A program made the position numbers and the translations under genes. Below, one piece after another: positions 24,992-33,052 of a DNA stretch of 64,000 nucleotides (the first letter of the stretch is position 1; each line of letters opens with the position of its first letter). The notes under the pieces were generated by a model. It did no database searches, had not been told where the DNA came from, and saw nothing but the letters and a program-made list of their open reading frames with translations. Source of the stretch: Klebsiella quasivariicola (GTDB lineage: Bacteria > Pseudomonadota > Gammaproteobacteria > Enterobacterales > Enterobacteriaceae); NCBI RefSeq assembly GCF_002269255.1, contig NZ_CP022823.1, positions 3,906,001 to 3,970,000 on the forward strand, in the 5' to 3' direction.

Positions 24992-26028
24992 CGCAAACCA
25001 CCGCGCTGGCGCCGGACGGCCAGCCATGGCAGCAGGTGACCCTGCGCAATAAGGCGGGGATGACCGTCACCGTGGCGGACTGGGGCGCGACGCTGCTCAG
25101 TGCCGAGGTGCCACTGGCCGATGGCAGCGTGCGTCGTCCGCTGCTGGGCTGCGCGACGCTGGAAGATTACTCCCGTCAGGCCGCGTTCCTCGGCGCCTCG
25201 GTAGGCCGCTACGCCAACCGTATTGGCAATAGCCGCTTCCCGCTTGACGGCCAGCTCGTTAACGTCACGCCGTCAAACGACGCGGGTCACCAGCTCCACG
25301 GTGGCCCGGAAGGGTTTGATAAACGTCGCTGGAATATCGTCCGCGCCGACGAGCAGGAAGTGCTGTTCGCCCTGACCTCGCCCGACGGCGATCAAGGCTT
25401 TCCGGGCACGCTGCAGGCCACCGCGCACTATCGTCTGACCGACGATAACCGCATCGCGATTACCTATCGCGCCACCGTGGATAAACCCTGCCCGGTGAAC
25501 ATGACCAATCACGTCTATTTCAACCTCGACGGTGTGCAGGGCGATGTGCGCCAGCACCAGCTGCAGATCCTCGCCCAGGCGTATCTGCCGGTAGAGAGCG
25601 ATGGTATCCCGGGTGGTGAACTGAAAGATGTTGCTAACACCAGCTTTGATTTCCTCCAGCCGAAAACCATCGCCGCCGACTTCCTCGCCGACGCCGATCA
25701 GCAAAAGGTGAAGGGATACGATCATGCCTTCCTGCTGGACGCCAGAGGCGACGCCAACCAGCCTGCAGCCCAGGTCTGGTCGCAGGACGGCAAGCTGCAG
25801 ATGACGGTCTATACCTCTGCCCCGGCGCTGCAGTTCTACTCCGGCAACTATCTCGGCGGCACGCCGTCGCAGACGACGCAGCCCTACGCCGACTGGCAAG
25901 GGCTGGCGCTGGAGAGCGAATTCCTGCCGGATTCGCCGAACCATCCGCATTGGCCGCAGCCGGACTGTGTATTACGTCCGGGTCAGGAGTATGTCAGCCT
26001 GACCGAATATCAGTTTATCGCCCGATAA
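24985..26028 (+). CDS. galM: Aldose 1-epimerase (mutarotase)
   Basis: A 347-residue galactose mutarotase that converts beta- to alpha-galactose for GalK. Active-site blocks are NHVYFNLDG (catalytic His near 175), the base glutamate in ALESEFLPDSPNHP (about 309), and GRYANRI near residue 80. It lacks a signal peptide, so it is cytoplasmic. Last gene of galETKM, overlapping galK and followed by a terminator. Confidence 0.96.
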   Translation: MVTQTTALAPDGQPWQQVTLRNKAGMTVTVADWGATLLSAEVPLADGSVRRPLLGCATLEDYSRQAAFLGASVGRYANRIGNSRFPLDGQLVNVTPSNDAGHQLHGGPEGFDKRRWNIVRADEQEVLFALTSPDGDQGFPGTLQATAHYRLTDDNRIAITYRATVDKPCPVNMTNHVYFNLDGVQGDVRQHQLQILAQAYLPVESDGIPGGELKDVANTSFDFLQPKTIAADFLADADQQKVKGYDHAFLLDARGDANQPAAQVWSQDGKLQMTVYTSAPALQFYSGNYLGGTPSQTTQPYADWQGLALESEFLPDSPNHPHWPQPDCVLRPGQEYVSLTEYQFIAR

Positions 26029-26033
26029 CCGCC

Positions 26034-26062
26034 AGCGCCCTCCATCGGGGGGCGCTATTTTT
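26034..26062 (+). terminator. Terminator of galETKM
   Basis: AGCGCCCTCC (26034-26043), ATCG loop and GGGGGCGCT (to 26056) form a GC-rich stem, followed by ATTTTT to 26062. Confidence 0.88.
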
Positions 26063-26222
26063 CGCCTCCCTCGCTATCTCCCCGCCTCTTTTTTCATCAT
26101 CCTGCTCTATTTTCCGTCATTAAAGGACAAAAAAATAACCTGTGTATTACAAGCACCTTACACTGAGCCACTATTTTCGCTATGGTTAGGGATAAGCATT
26201 GCCGTGAGCCAAATCACGGCAA

Positions 26223-26241
26223 TATAATGAGAATAGTTATC
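26223..26241 (+). promoter_or_regulatory. Candidate Fur box upstream of gpmA
   Basis: TATAATGAGAATAGTTATC matches the 19-bp Fur consensus at 15 positions by hand count and lies 78 bp before the gpmA start. gpmA has been reported as Fur-responsive in E. coli. The rest of the 26063-26318 gap is promoter and leader sequence with no gene. Confidence 0.55.
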
Positions 26242-26318
26242 AATCAATAACACAGACACCATCACGTTCAGCGCGCCGTTCGCGGCGTGAAGGATGGCGT
26301 GTAGAGAGGAGTAAGAGA

Positions 26319-27071
26319 ATGGCTGTAACTAAGCTGGTACTGGTTCGTCATGGCGAAAGCCAGTGGAACAACGAAAACCGCTTCACCGGTTGGTACGACG
26401 TTGATCTGTCCGAGAAAGGCGTTAGCGAAGCGAAAGCGGCAGGTAAACTGCTGAAGGCTGAAGGCTTTAGCTTTGATTTTGCTTATACCTCCGTGCTGAA
26501 ACGTGCCATCCACACCCTGTGGAACGTGCTGGACGAACTGGATCAGGCCTGGCTGCCGGTGGAGAAGTCCTGGAAGCTGAACGAGCGTCATTACGGCGCG
26601 CTGCAGGGCCTGAACAAAGCGGAAACCGCGGAGAAATACGGTGACGAGCAGGTCAAACAGTGGCGTCGCGGCTTCGCCGTCACTCCGCCGGAGCTGACCA
26701 AAGACGACGAACGCTACCCGGGCCACGATCCGCGCTATGCAAAACTGACCGACGCGGAACTGCCGACCACTGAAAGCCTGGCGCTGACCATCGACCGCGT
26801 CGTGCCTTACTGGAACGAAACCATTCTGCCGCGCCTGAAAAGCGGTGAGCGCGTGATCATCGCCGCTCACGGTAACTCCCTGCGCGCGCTGGTGAAATAC
26901 CTCGACAACATGGGCGAAGACGAGATCCTCGAACTGAACATCCCGACCGGCGTACCGCTGGTGTATGAGTTCGATGAAAACTTCAAGCCGATCAAACATT
27001 ACTATCTGGGCAACGCGGAAGAGATCGCGGCGAAAGCTGCTGCCGTCGCCAACCAGGGTAAAGCGAAGTAA
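26319..27071 (+). CDS. gpmA: 2,3-bisphosphoglycerate-dependent phosphoglycerate mutase
   Basis: A 250-residue glycolytic enzyme interconverting 3- and 2-phosphoglycerate. The phosphohistidine is His11 in [10 protein letters not shown]; the second catalytic histidine is in [12 protein letters not shown] (about 184). Same length as E. coli GpmA. A GAGAGGAG ribosome site precedes the start. Monocistronic, with a terminator shared with convergent aroG, and a Fur-like box upstream. Confidence 0.97.
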
Positions 27072-27090
27072 TTCCTCCCGGTGAGAACAA

Positions 27091-27119
27091 AAAAGCGTGG
27101 AAATCTCCACGCTTTTTTT
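27091..27119. terminator. Bidirectional terminator between gpmA and aroG
   Basis: AAAAGCGTGGA (27091-27101) and TCCACGCTTTT (27106-27116) form an 11-bp stem with A- and T-runs on the flanks, serving both convergent genes. Confidence 0.92.
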
Positions 27120-27144
27120 ATTGCCTGCGCCAGCGCAGATTCGC

Positions 27145-28197
27145 TTAGCCGCGGCGGGTTTTCACCGCTTCCGCCAGCTGGCGCAGGATCGTTTCGGTAT
27201 CCTCCCAGCCGATGCAGGCGTCGGTAACGCTCTTGCCGTAAGTCAGCGGTTCACCGCTCTCGAGGCTCTGGTTGCCTTCCACCAGATGGCTTTCAATCAT
27301 CACGCCCATGATCGCCCGCTCACCGCCGGCAATCTGCTGGCATACGTCGGCGCCCACTTCCATCTGCTTCTTGAACTGCTTGCTGGAGTTGGCATGGCTG
27401 AAGTCGATCATCACCTGCGCCGGCAGGCCCGCTTTCGCCAGGCCGATCTTCACATCCGCCACGTGCTTCGCGCTGTAGTTCGGCTCTTTGCCGCCGCGTA
27501 AAATAATATGGCAGTCGCCGTTACCGCTGGTATTCACGATGGCGGAGTGGCCCCACTTGGTGACCGACAGGAAACAGTGCGGTGCGCCAGCGGCGTTAAT
27601 CGCATCGATAGCCACCTTGATGGTGCCATCGGTACCGTTTTTAAAGCCCACCGGGCAGGAGAGTCCGGAAGCAAGCTCACGGTGCACCTGGGATTCGGTA
27701 GTACGCGCGCCAATGGCGCCCCAGCTCATCAGATCGGCGACATACTGCGGGGTGATCATATCGAGGAATTCCCCCGCCGCCGGCAGGCCGCTGTCGTTGA
27801 TGTCCAGCAGCAGTTTGCGCGCAATGCGCAACCCGTCGTTGATGCGGAAGCTGTTATCCATATGGGGATCGTTGATAAGCCCTTTCCAGCCAACGGTGGT
27901 GCGCGGTTTTTCAAAATAGACCCGCATGACGATCTCGAGCTCACCTTTCAGCGCCTCGCGCAGGGGCAGCAGACGGGAAGCGTACTCTTTCGCCGCCGCC
28001 GGATCGTGAATAGAACAGGGCCCGATCACTACCAGCAGACGATCATCATCGCCCTTGAGGATCTGATGGATCGCTTTGCGAGCATGTGCAACGGTGTTTG
28101 CAGCATTTTCGGTAGCAGGGAATTTTTCCAGGAGCGCAACGGGAGGTAATAATTCGTTGATCTCTTTAATGCGTAAGTCGTCGTTCTGATAATTCAT
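27145..28197 (-). CDS. aroG: Phe-sensitive DAHP synthase
   Basis: A 350-residue class I 3-deoxy-D-arabino-heptulosonate-7-phosphate synthase, which condenses PEP and erythrose-4-phosphate at the entry to the shikimate pathway. Conserved blocks include VIGPCSIHDP (near 61), RVYFEKPRTTVGWKG and GARTTESQVHRELASG. The AroG isozyme is inferred from similarity and from its position beside gpmA. The start MNYQNDDLRIKE at 28197 matches E. coli; a longer frame reaching 28353 runs through the TyrR box and is not used. Confidence 0.96.
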   Translation of the reverse strand: MNYQNDDLRIKEINELLPPVALLEKFPATENAANTVAHARKAIHQILKGDDDRLLVVIGPCSIHDPAAAKEYASRLLPLREALKGELEIVMRVYFEKPRTTVGWKGLINDPHMDNSFRINDGLRIARKLLLDINDSGLPAAGEFLDMITPQYVADLMSWGAIGARTTESQVHRELASGLSCPVGFKNGTDGTIKVAIDAINAAGAPHCFLSVTKWGHSAIVNTSGNGDCHIILRGGKEPNYSAKHVADVKIGLAKAGLPAQVMIDFSHANSSKQFKKQMEVGADVCQQIAGGERAIMGVMIESHLVEGNQSLESGEPLTYGKSVTDACIGWEDTETILRQLAEAVKTRRG

Positions 28198-28267
28198 CTT
28201 CTTTCCAGCGTTGCCATACTTATTCAATGAAATGCAATCCCTCCAATCTATCTCTTCGCTGAAAAAG

Positions 28268-28285
28268 TGTAAACGTGATTTTACA
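28268..28285 (-). promoter_or_regulatory. TyrR box upstream of aroG
   Basis: TGTAAACGTGATTTTACA fits the TyrR consensus TGTAAA-N6-TTTACA exactly and lies 71 bp before the aroG start. It implies repression by TyrR with aromatic amino acids. The rest of the 28198-28512 gap holds the divergent aroG and ybgS promoters. Confidence 0.88.
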
Positions 28286-28512
28286 GTAGTGATGGAATAA
28301 TCCTGGAAATAGGCAAAAATACGCCATAAAGTAGCGAAACCAGGCGCATGCACTACAATATTTAACTGTTAAAGCTAATTAAGTCTTACGTTTCAGGATT
28401 ATATAGTGACACTGCGATCGTCTGCGGAGTCTTTAACCATAACGAGTCAGATCCCTGGCACACTCAACGAGGGAGACGTTTTTACCGCTTCCCGACTCAA
28501 CAGGAGTATCCG

Positions 28513-28890
28513 ATGAATATGAAAAAACTGACGACCCTTTTGCTCACCGCCACTTTAAGTCTTGCCAGCGGCGCAGCCCTGGCGGCAGATACCGGCGCCC
28601 AGTCCAATAACGGTCAGGCCAACGCTTCCGCGGATGCCGGCCAGGTGGCGCCGGATGCCCGTGAGAACGTGGCGCCAAATAACGTGGATAATAGCCAAAT
28701 CAATTCAGGTTCTGGCGGCACCATGCTTCATCCTGACGGCTCGACGATGACCCAGGATAATATGTCGAGTGATGAAGTGCATAAAAACTCGATGTGTAAA
28801 GACGGTCGCTGTCCGGATACCGGGAAAAAACTGGATAACGGCGGCAACACGACCCAAGACAACAGCAAGACCGACGGCACCACCCAGTAA
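28513..28890 (+). CDS. ybgS: Putative exported protein YbgS
   Basis: A 125-residue protein with a clear signal peptide (cleavage after GAALA, about residue 25) and a mature part rich in Asn, Asp, Gly, Ser and Thr (DARENVAPNNVDNSQ, DEVHKNSMCKDGRCPD). It matches E. coli YbgS, which has no known function and is annotated historically and misleadingly as a homeobox protein. The two cysteines in CKDGRC could form a disulfide. Probably periplasmic and disordered. Monocistronic with its own terminator. Confidence 0.88.
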   Translation: MNMKKLTTLLLTATLSLASGAALAADTGAQSNNGQANASADAGQVAPDARENVAPNNVDNSQINSGSGGTMLHPDGSTMTQDNMSSDEVHKNSMCKDGRCPDTGKKLDNGGNTTQDNSKTDGTTQ

Positions 28891-28914
28891 TTGAGGCGGT
28901 GGGTACAAATAGAG

Positions 28915-28938
28915 AAAGGCGAGCCCGGCTCGCCTTTT
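28915..28938 (+). terminator. Terminator of ybgS
   Basis: AAAGGCGAGCC (28915-28925) and GGCTCGCCTTT (28927-28937) form an 11-bp stem, followed by TTCTTCGTTTG. Confidence 0.88.
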
Positions 28939-29007
28939 CTTCGTTTGTTATCGCCCTCTGTTTATGATGTCATAGCGTAATAATGATAACTATCAAGGGA
29001 CGACACT

Positions 29008-29952
29008 ATGGCGCACCCGCATTCGCACACCCCAGCTCAGGCTCCGGATAACAGCAACGCCCGCCGGCTGCTTTGGGCGTTTATCGTCACCGCCGGTTTT
29101 ATGCTGATTGAAGCTATCGGCGGCGCTATCTCCGGCTCGCTGGCCCTGCTGGCGGATGCTGGCCATATGCTCACCGACTCCGCCGCCCTGCTGTTTGCGC
29201 TGCTGGCGGTTCGCTTCGCCAGCCGCCCACCAAATGCCCGCCATACCTTTGGCTGGTTGCGTTTAACCACCCTGGCGGCGTTTCTCAATGCTATTGCTCT
29301 GGTGGTGATCACCATTCTGATTGTCTGGGAGGCGATTCAGCGCTTCCAGCATCCGCAGCCGGTAGCCGGCGTGACGATGATGGTCATTGCCGTCGCCGGT
29401 CTGCTGGCCAACGTGCTGGCGTTTTGGATCCTGCATCGTGGCAGCGAAGAGCGGAATCTCAACGTGCGCGCCGCAGCGCTACACGTGCTCGGCGACCTGC
29501 TGGGCTCGGTTGGCGCGATTGTGGCGGCCGTGGTGATCCTCACCACCGGCTGGACGCCTGTCGACCCGATTCTTTCCGTGCTGGTCTCCTGCCTGGTATT
29601 ACGTAGCGCCTGGCGATTACTGAAGGAAAGTCTGAATGAACTGCTGGAAGGCGCGCCGCGTTCGCTGGATGTGGCGGCCCTGCAGCGGGATATCCGTCGC
29701 TCTATCCCGGAGGTACGCGATGTTCACCACGTCCACGTCTGGCTGGTGGGGGAAAAACCGGTGATGACGCTCCATGTTCAGGTGGTCCCGCCGCACGATC
29801 ATGATGCGTTACTCAACCGTATCCTGCATTTCCTGGAACATAAATATGAAATTGAGCATGCCACGGTGCAGATGGAGTACCAGCCCTGCAGCGGCCCGGA
29901 GTGCCATCTCAACACGATGCACGCCGGGCACGATCATCACCACCACCATTAG
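29008..29952 (+). CDS. zitB: Zinc efflux transporter ZitB (cation diffusion facilitator)
   Basis: A 314-residue CDF antiporter exporting Zn2+ in exchange for protons. It has six predicted TM helices, the site-A motif in LADAGHMLTDSAAL (TM2), and a matching HVLGDLLGS block in TM5. The cytoplasmic C-terminal domain ends in a histidine-rich tail GHDHHHHH, and the N-terminus also begins MAHPHSHTP. Its end overlaps pnuC (opposite strand) by 4 bp. ATAATGATAACTATCA just upstream (about 28979-28994) looks Fur/Zur-like but is weak. Confidence 0.95.
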   Translation: MAHPHSHTPAQAPDNSNARRLLWAFIVTAGFMLIEAIGGAISGSLALLADAGHMLTDSAALLFALLAVRFASRPPNARHTFGWLRLTTLAAFLNAIALVVITILIVWEAIQRFQHPQPVAGVTMMVIAVAGLLANVLAFWILHRGSEERNLNVRAAALHVLGDLLGSVGAIVAAVVILTTGWTPVDPILSVLVSCLVLRSAWRLLKESLNELLEGAPRSLDVAALQRDIRRSIPEVRDVHHVHVWLVGEKPVMTLHVQVVPPHDHDALLNRILHFLEHKYEIEHATVQMEYQPCSGPECHLNTMHAGHDHHHHH

Positions 29953-30668
29953 CCAGAAAACGCGTGAGAACCTCGCTCACGCGCGCTGTTTATCCACATC
30001 CGGCTGCCGTTCAGCGCAATGAACGTCAGCAAGAGGTATTCCAGCGACATGGCATAGACGCCCTGGCGGGCAAAAATCACCACGCTTATCACGTTGACAA
30101 TCACCCACAGCAGCCAGTTTTCAACATACTTGCGGGTCATTAAGATCATCGCCACCACCGACAGCACCGTCATGCAGGAGTCCCAGAACGGGAAGGCATC
30201 CGGCTGCAGCACCGGCATGGAGACCTGCAGACCCAGCGCTTGCATCAGGCTGACCGCGATCCGCGTCAGGAAAGCAAAAAACGGGTTGATAAACAGGGTC
30301 AGCAAGCCGATCGCCACCACGCAGGCCGCCAGCCAGCCCAGCGCTTTGCTGCGCGGCAGCCAGCGGATCTGCAGCTCAGCCTCATGGTTGCTGCTTTGTC
30401 GCGACCAGGCATACCAGCCGTAAACGTTAGCGGCAAAGAAGAACAGCTGCAGCAGCAGGCTGGCATACAGCTGGATCTGAAAGAAGATGATGGCAAACAG
30501 CGTGACGTTGACCAGTCCAAAAGCATAGTTACTGATCTTCTCCAGGCTCGCCAGCCAGATACACAGCAGCCCGGCGATGGTCCCCACGGCCTCAATCCAT
30601 GACAGATCGTACCCCCCGGCGCCGATGGGTATGTGTACTAAAATATTCTGCGTGCTAAAAAAATCCAT
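29949..30668 (-). CDS. pnuC: Nicotinamide riboside transporter PnuC
   Basis: A 239-residue inner-membrane carrier with about seven TM helices that imports nicotinamide riboside by facilitated diffusion; the substrate is trapped by NadR phosphorylation. Conserved aromatic and asparagine positions appear in NYAFGLVNVTLFA, ANVYGWYAW and VENWLLWVIVNVIS. Same length as E. coli PnuC. It follows nadA by 35 bp and belongs to the nadA-pnuC operon, controlled by NadR through the box upstream of nadA. Confidence 0.95.
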   Translation of the reverse strand: MDFFSTQNILVHIPIGAGGYDLSWIEAVGTIAGLLCIWLASLEKISNYAFGLVNVTLFAIIFFQIQLYASLLLQLFFFAANVYGWYAWSRQSSNHEAELQIRWLPRSKALGWLAACVVAIGLLTLFINPFFAFLTRIAVSLMQALGLQVSMPVLQPDAFPFWDSCMTVLSVVAMILMTRKYVENWLLWVIVNVISVVIFARQGVYAMSLEYLLLTFIALNGSRMWINSARERGSHAFSG

Positions 30669-30703
30669 TTTATCCCCTCAGCGTCTGCCGACGCGACAAT
30701 AGG

Positions 30704-31747
30704 TTATCCCCGTAGTGTAGCTGCAAAATCCAGCATCCGGTTAAGCGGAATTAATGCGCCGGTCCGTAGCGCTTCGTCAACGTGAATTTCATGTTCAGCT
30801 CCGCCCTGTTCAAGCCCCTCGGCAATGGCTTTCAGGCCGTTCATCGCCATCCACGGGCAGTGCGCGCAGCTGCGGCAGGTCGCCCCTTCGCCAGCGGTAG
30901 GCGCTTCCAGCAATGTTTTTTCCGGTACCGCCTGCTGCATTTTATAGAAGATACCGCGATCGGTGGCCACGATCAGCTGGCGCTGGGGCAGGCTTTTCGC
31001 CGCCGCAATCAGCTGGCTGGTGGAGCCTACGGCATCCGCCATCTCGACAATCGCCTGCGGCGACTCGGGATGGACCAGCACGGCGGCTTCCGGGTGAAGA
31101 GCCTTCATCCGCGTCAGCGCCTGGGTTTTAAACTCATCATGCACGATGCACGCCCCCTGCCAGCACAGCACGTCTGCGCCGGTCTGACGCTGGACGTAGC
31201 GGCCAAGGTGGCGGTCCGGCGCCCAGAGGATCTTTTGACCAAGACTATCCAGATGGTCAATCAGTTCGACGGCGATGCTGGAGGTGACCACCCAGTCGGC
31301 ACGAGCCTTCACCGCGGCGGAGGTGTTGGCATAGACCACCACGGTGCGATCGGGATGGGCATCGCAGAAGGCGTTGAATTCCTCAATCGGACAGCCCAGA
31401 TCCAGCGAACACTCTGCGTTCAGGGTCGGCATCAGAATGGTCTTTTCCGGGCTGAGGATTTTGGCGGTTTCCCCCATAAAACGCACCCCGGCGACCAGCA
31501 GCGTGGAGGCTGAATGACGGGCGCCAAAGCGCGCCATCTCCAGCGAGTCGGCGATACAGCCGCCGGTCTCTTCCGCCAGCTGTTGAATTTCGGGATCGGT
31601 GTAGTAATGCGCCACCATCACGGCGTCGCGCTCGCGCAGCAGGCGCTTGATTTTTTCACGATAAAACTGCTTTTCGTCGACGGTCAGCGGCTGCGGTTTC
31701 GCTGGGAAGGGATAAATCGCCGTTTCAGGATCAAACATTACGCTCAT
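30704..31747 (-). CDS. nadA: Quinolinate synthase A
   Basis: A 347-residue 4Fe-4S enzyme that condenses iminoaspartate with dihydroxyacetone phosphate to quinolinate in de novo NAD synthesis. Cluster cysteines sit in NAECSLDLGCP, CWQGACIVHDEF and GEGATCRSCAHCPW. Two ATGs are adjacent (31750, 31747); the second gives MSVMFDPE and the E. coli length. First gene of nadA-pnuC. A NadR-type palindrome lies 74 bp upstream. Confidence 0.96.
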   Translation of the reverse strand: MSVMFDPETAIYPFPAKPQPLTVDEKQFYREKIKRLLRERDAVMVAHYYTDPEIQQLAEETGGCIADSLEMARFGARHSASTLLVAGVRFMGETAKILSPEKTILMPTLNAECSLDLGCPIEEFNAFCDAHPDRTVVVYANTSAAVKARADWVVTSSIAVELIDHLDSLGQKILWAPDRHLGRYVQRQTGADVLCWQGACIVHDEFKTQALTRMKALHPEAAVLVHPESPQAIVEMADAVGSTSQLIAAAKSLPQRQLIVATDRGIFYKMQQAVPEKTLLEAPTAGEGATCRSCAHCPWMAMNGLKAIAEGLEQGGAEHEIHVDEALRTGALIPLNRMLDFAATLRG

Positions 31748-31820
31748 CATGCAATCTCGTTTTACTGGCTTAACTCTAAGACCGTCAGTATGGCCTGTCT
31801 GCGCCTTAATACGGTCATGG

Positions 31821-31838
31821 TGTTTTATATGCTAAACA
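31821..31838 (-). promoter_or_regulatory. NadR-type operator upstream of nadA
   Basis: TGTTTTATATGCTAAACA matches the NadR consensus TGTTTA-N6-TAAACA with one mismatch, 74 bp before nadA. It implies repression when NAD is plentiful. Confidence 0.78.
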
Positions 31839-31894
31839 AGATAGCCGATTGCGAGCAAAATGTCGTGATGAATTTTGTACATGAGCACCTATTC

Positions 31895-31924
31895 CCCGGG
31901 GACGATGCTACGCATCTTCCCGGG
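31895..31924. repeat. GC-rich palindrome between nadA and the tRNA array
   Basis: CCCGGG (31895-31900) and CCCGGG (31919-31924) flank GATGC-TAC-GCATC, giving a long imperfect hairpin without a T-run. It looks like a degenerate intergenic palindrome. The rest of 31839-31998 shows no gene. Confidence 0.45.
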
Positions 31925-32007
31925 CTACCGGTTCGTGCCTTATGGCGTCACGGTAAGCGGCGGCAGGGGGTCATGCTGAAGTAGGATTGTGGAGAATGAC
32001 GCATAGC

Positions 32008-32034
32008 AAAAAGGCGCCTTTAGGGCGCCTTTTT
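32008..32034 (-). terminator. Distal terminator of the tRNA operon (duplicate copy)
   Basis: GGCGCC, TTTAG and GGCGCC flanked by A5 and T5 form a strong bidirectional terminator. It is identical to the one at 32166 and lies within a 58-bp direct repeat (31999-32056 and 32157-32214). Confidence 0.85.
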
Positions 32035-32038
32035 ACAT

Positions 32039-32086
32039 TGGTGGGTCGTGCAGGATGACTCGGCTTCGCCTCGCCCTTCGGGCCGT
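32039..32086 (-). repeat. tRNA-Lys 3'-end fragment repeat, diverged copy after lysQ
   Basis: 18 nt equal to the tRNA-Lys 3' end including CCA (32039-32056) continue into the shared repeat sequence up to about 32086, then diverge. Downstream, 32135-32153 is a palindrome around AACCTGC and GCAGGTT, resembling a T-arm. Confidence 0.7.
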
Positions 32087-32165
32087 CGCCGCAAGCGGCT
32101 CCGTTGTCTCACTACGTTCGACCCGAACCTGCGGCAGGTTCGAATCGTTGAGTTCTACGCATAGC

Positions 32166-32192
32166 AAAAAGGCGCCTTTAGGGCGCCTTTTT
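32166..32192 (-). terminator. Terminator directly after lysQ
   Basis: Same GGCGCC hairpin with T5 on the minus strand, starting 5 nt past the lysQ CCA end. It is the first terminator reached by the tRNA operon transcript. Confidence 0.9.
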
Positions 32193-32196
32193 ACAT

Positions 32197-32272
32197 TGGT
32201 GGGTCGTGCAGGATTCGAACCTGCGACCAATTGATTAAAAGTCAACTGCTCTACCAACTGAGCTAACGACCC
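32197..32272 (-). tRNA. lysQ: tRNA-Lys (anticodon UUU)
   Basis: 76 nt including encoded CCA. The 5' GGGTCG pairs with CGACCC; the D-arm is AGCTCAGTTGGTAGAGC, the anticodon loop CTTTTAA carries TTT, and the T-arm is GCAGGTTCGAATCCTGC. Last gene of the seven-tRNA operon; symbol by position relative to E. coli. Its sequence is identical to the other four tRNA-Lys copies as read. Confidence 0.97.
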
Positions 32273-32318
32273 GCTCTGGTACTACCTGAATAATTTCACT
32301 CGACACCAATAGTGAAAT

Positions 32319-32393
32319 TGGTGAGTCGTGCAGGATGACTCGGCTTTGCCTCGCCCTTGGGGCCGTTGCTGACGCAACGTTATCCTTCACGTT
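32319..32393 (-). repeat. 75-bp tRNA-Lys-fragment repeat (lysZ-lysQ spacer)
   Basis: Starts with 18 nt of the tRNA-Lys 3' end (one change, GAGTCG for GGGTCG, 32319-32336) and continues through GTTGC-TGAC-GCAAC to TTCACGTT. In transcript sense it ends in a mimic of the acceptor 3' strand plus CCA. Confidence 0.8.
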
Positions 32394-32418
32394 CAACATC
32401 TAAGTTAAATGCTGAAAT

Positions 32419-32494
32419 TGGTGGGTCGTGCAGGATTCGAACCTGCGACCAATTGATTAAAAGTCAACTGCTCTACCAACTGAGCTAACGACCC
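32419..32494 (-). tRNA. lysZ: tRNA-Lys (anticodon UUU)
   Basis: 76 nt with encoded CCA and anticodon TTT; same sequence as the other tRNA-Lys genes. Lies in one unit of the 222-bp tandem duplication. Confidence 0.97.
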
Positions 32495-32540
32495 GCTCTG
32501 GTACTACCTGAATAATTTCACTCGACACCAATAGTGAAAT

Positions 32541-32615
32541 TGGTGAGTCGTGCAGGATGACTCGGCTTTGCCTCGCCCTTGGGGCCGTTGCTGACGCAAC
32601 GTTATCCTTCACGTT
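32541..32615 (-). repeat. 75-bp tRNA-Lys-fragment repeat (lysY-lysZ spacer)
   Basis: Second copy, identical to the 32319 copy, as expected from the tandem duplication. Begins with the 18-nt tRNA-Lys 3' fragment at 32541-32558. Confidence 0.8.
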
Positions 32616-32640
32616 CAACATCTGAGTTAAATGCTGAAAT

Positions 32641-32716
32641 TGGTGGGTCGTGCAGGATTCGAACCTGCGACCAATTGATTAAAAGTCAACTGCTCTACCA
32701 ACTGAGCTAACGACCC
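32641..32716 (-). tRNA. lysY: tRNA-Lys (anticodon UUU)
   Basis: 76 nt with encoded CCA and anticodon TTT. Only 3 nt separate its 5' end from the CCA of valZ, so both must be cut from one precursor by RNase E/P processing. Confidence 0.97.
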
Positions 32717-32719
32717 GAG

Positions 32720-32795
32720 TGGTGGGTGATGACGGGATCGAACCGCCGACCCCCTCCTTGTAAGGGAGGTGCTCTCCCAGCTGAGCTAATCACCC
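32720..32795 (-). tRNA. valZ: tRNA-Val (anticodon UAC)
   Basis: 76 nt with encoded CCA. The acceptor is GGGTGAT/ATCACCC, the anticodon loop CTTACAA carries TAC, and the T-arm is GGCGGTTCGATCCCGTC. Identical to the other tRNA-Val in this array. Confidence 0.97.
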
Positions 32796-32874
32796 GAAAC
32801 TGCGCTGGATACTACTGATACTGCGTCCACCGACCCCATCATTCACGTTTAACACCGACGTCCGATGTTAAAGA

Positions 32875-32950
32875 TGGTGGGTCGTGCAGGATTCGAACCT
32901 GCGACCAATTGATTAAAAGTCAACTGCTCTACCAACTGAGCTAACGACCC
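32875..32950 (-). tRNA. lysW: tRNA-Lys (anticodon UUU)
   Basis: 76 nt with encoded CCA and anticodon TTT, lying 2 nt downstream of valT. The spacer to valZ (32796-32874) keeps only a TTCACGTTT remnant of the 75-bp repeat. Confidence 0.97.
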
Positions 32951-32952
32951 GG

Positions 32953-33028
32953 TGGTGGGTGATGACGGGATCGAACCGCCGACCCCCTCCTTGTAAGGGA
33001 GGTGCTCTCCCAGCTGAGCTAATCACCC
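32953..33028 (-). tRNA. valT: tRNA-Val (anticodon UAC)
   Basis: 76 nt with encoded CCA and anticodon TAC, identical to valZ. valT-lysW and valZ-lysY form two copies of a Val-Lys pair with 2-3 nt spacing, consistent with an old duplication. Confidence 0.97.
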
Positions 33029-33052
33029 GATACTACGCTGGATACTGCTAAG

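Larger units (their letters stand above)
32273..32716 (-). repeat. 222-bp tandem duplication carrying lysZ and lysY
   Basis: 32273-32494 and 32495-32716 are near-identical units, each with a spacer, the 75-bp tRNA-fragment repeat and a full tRNA-Lys. I see one base difference, in the TAAGTT versus TGAGTT run before the tRNA. This indicates recent duplication or gene conversion. Confidence 0.88.

Noticed and set aside
28979..28994. Fur/Zur-like ATAATGATAACTATCA before zitB
   Set aside because: Agreement with the consensus is only partial on one side; noted in the zitB entry but not listed as a site.
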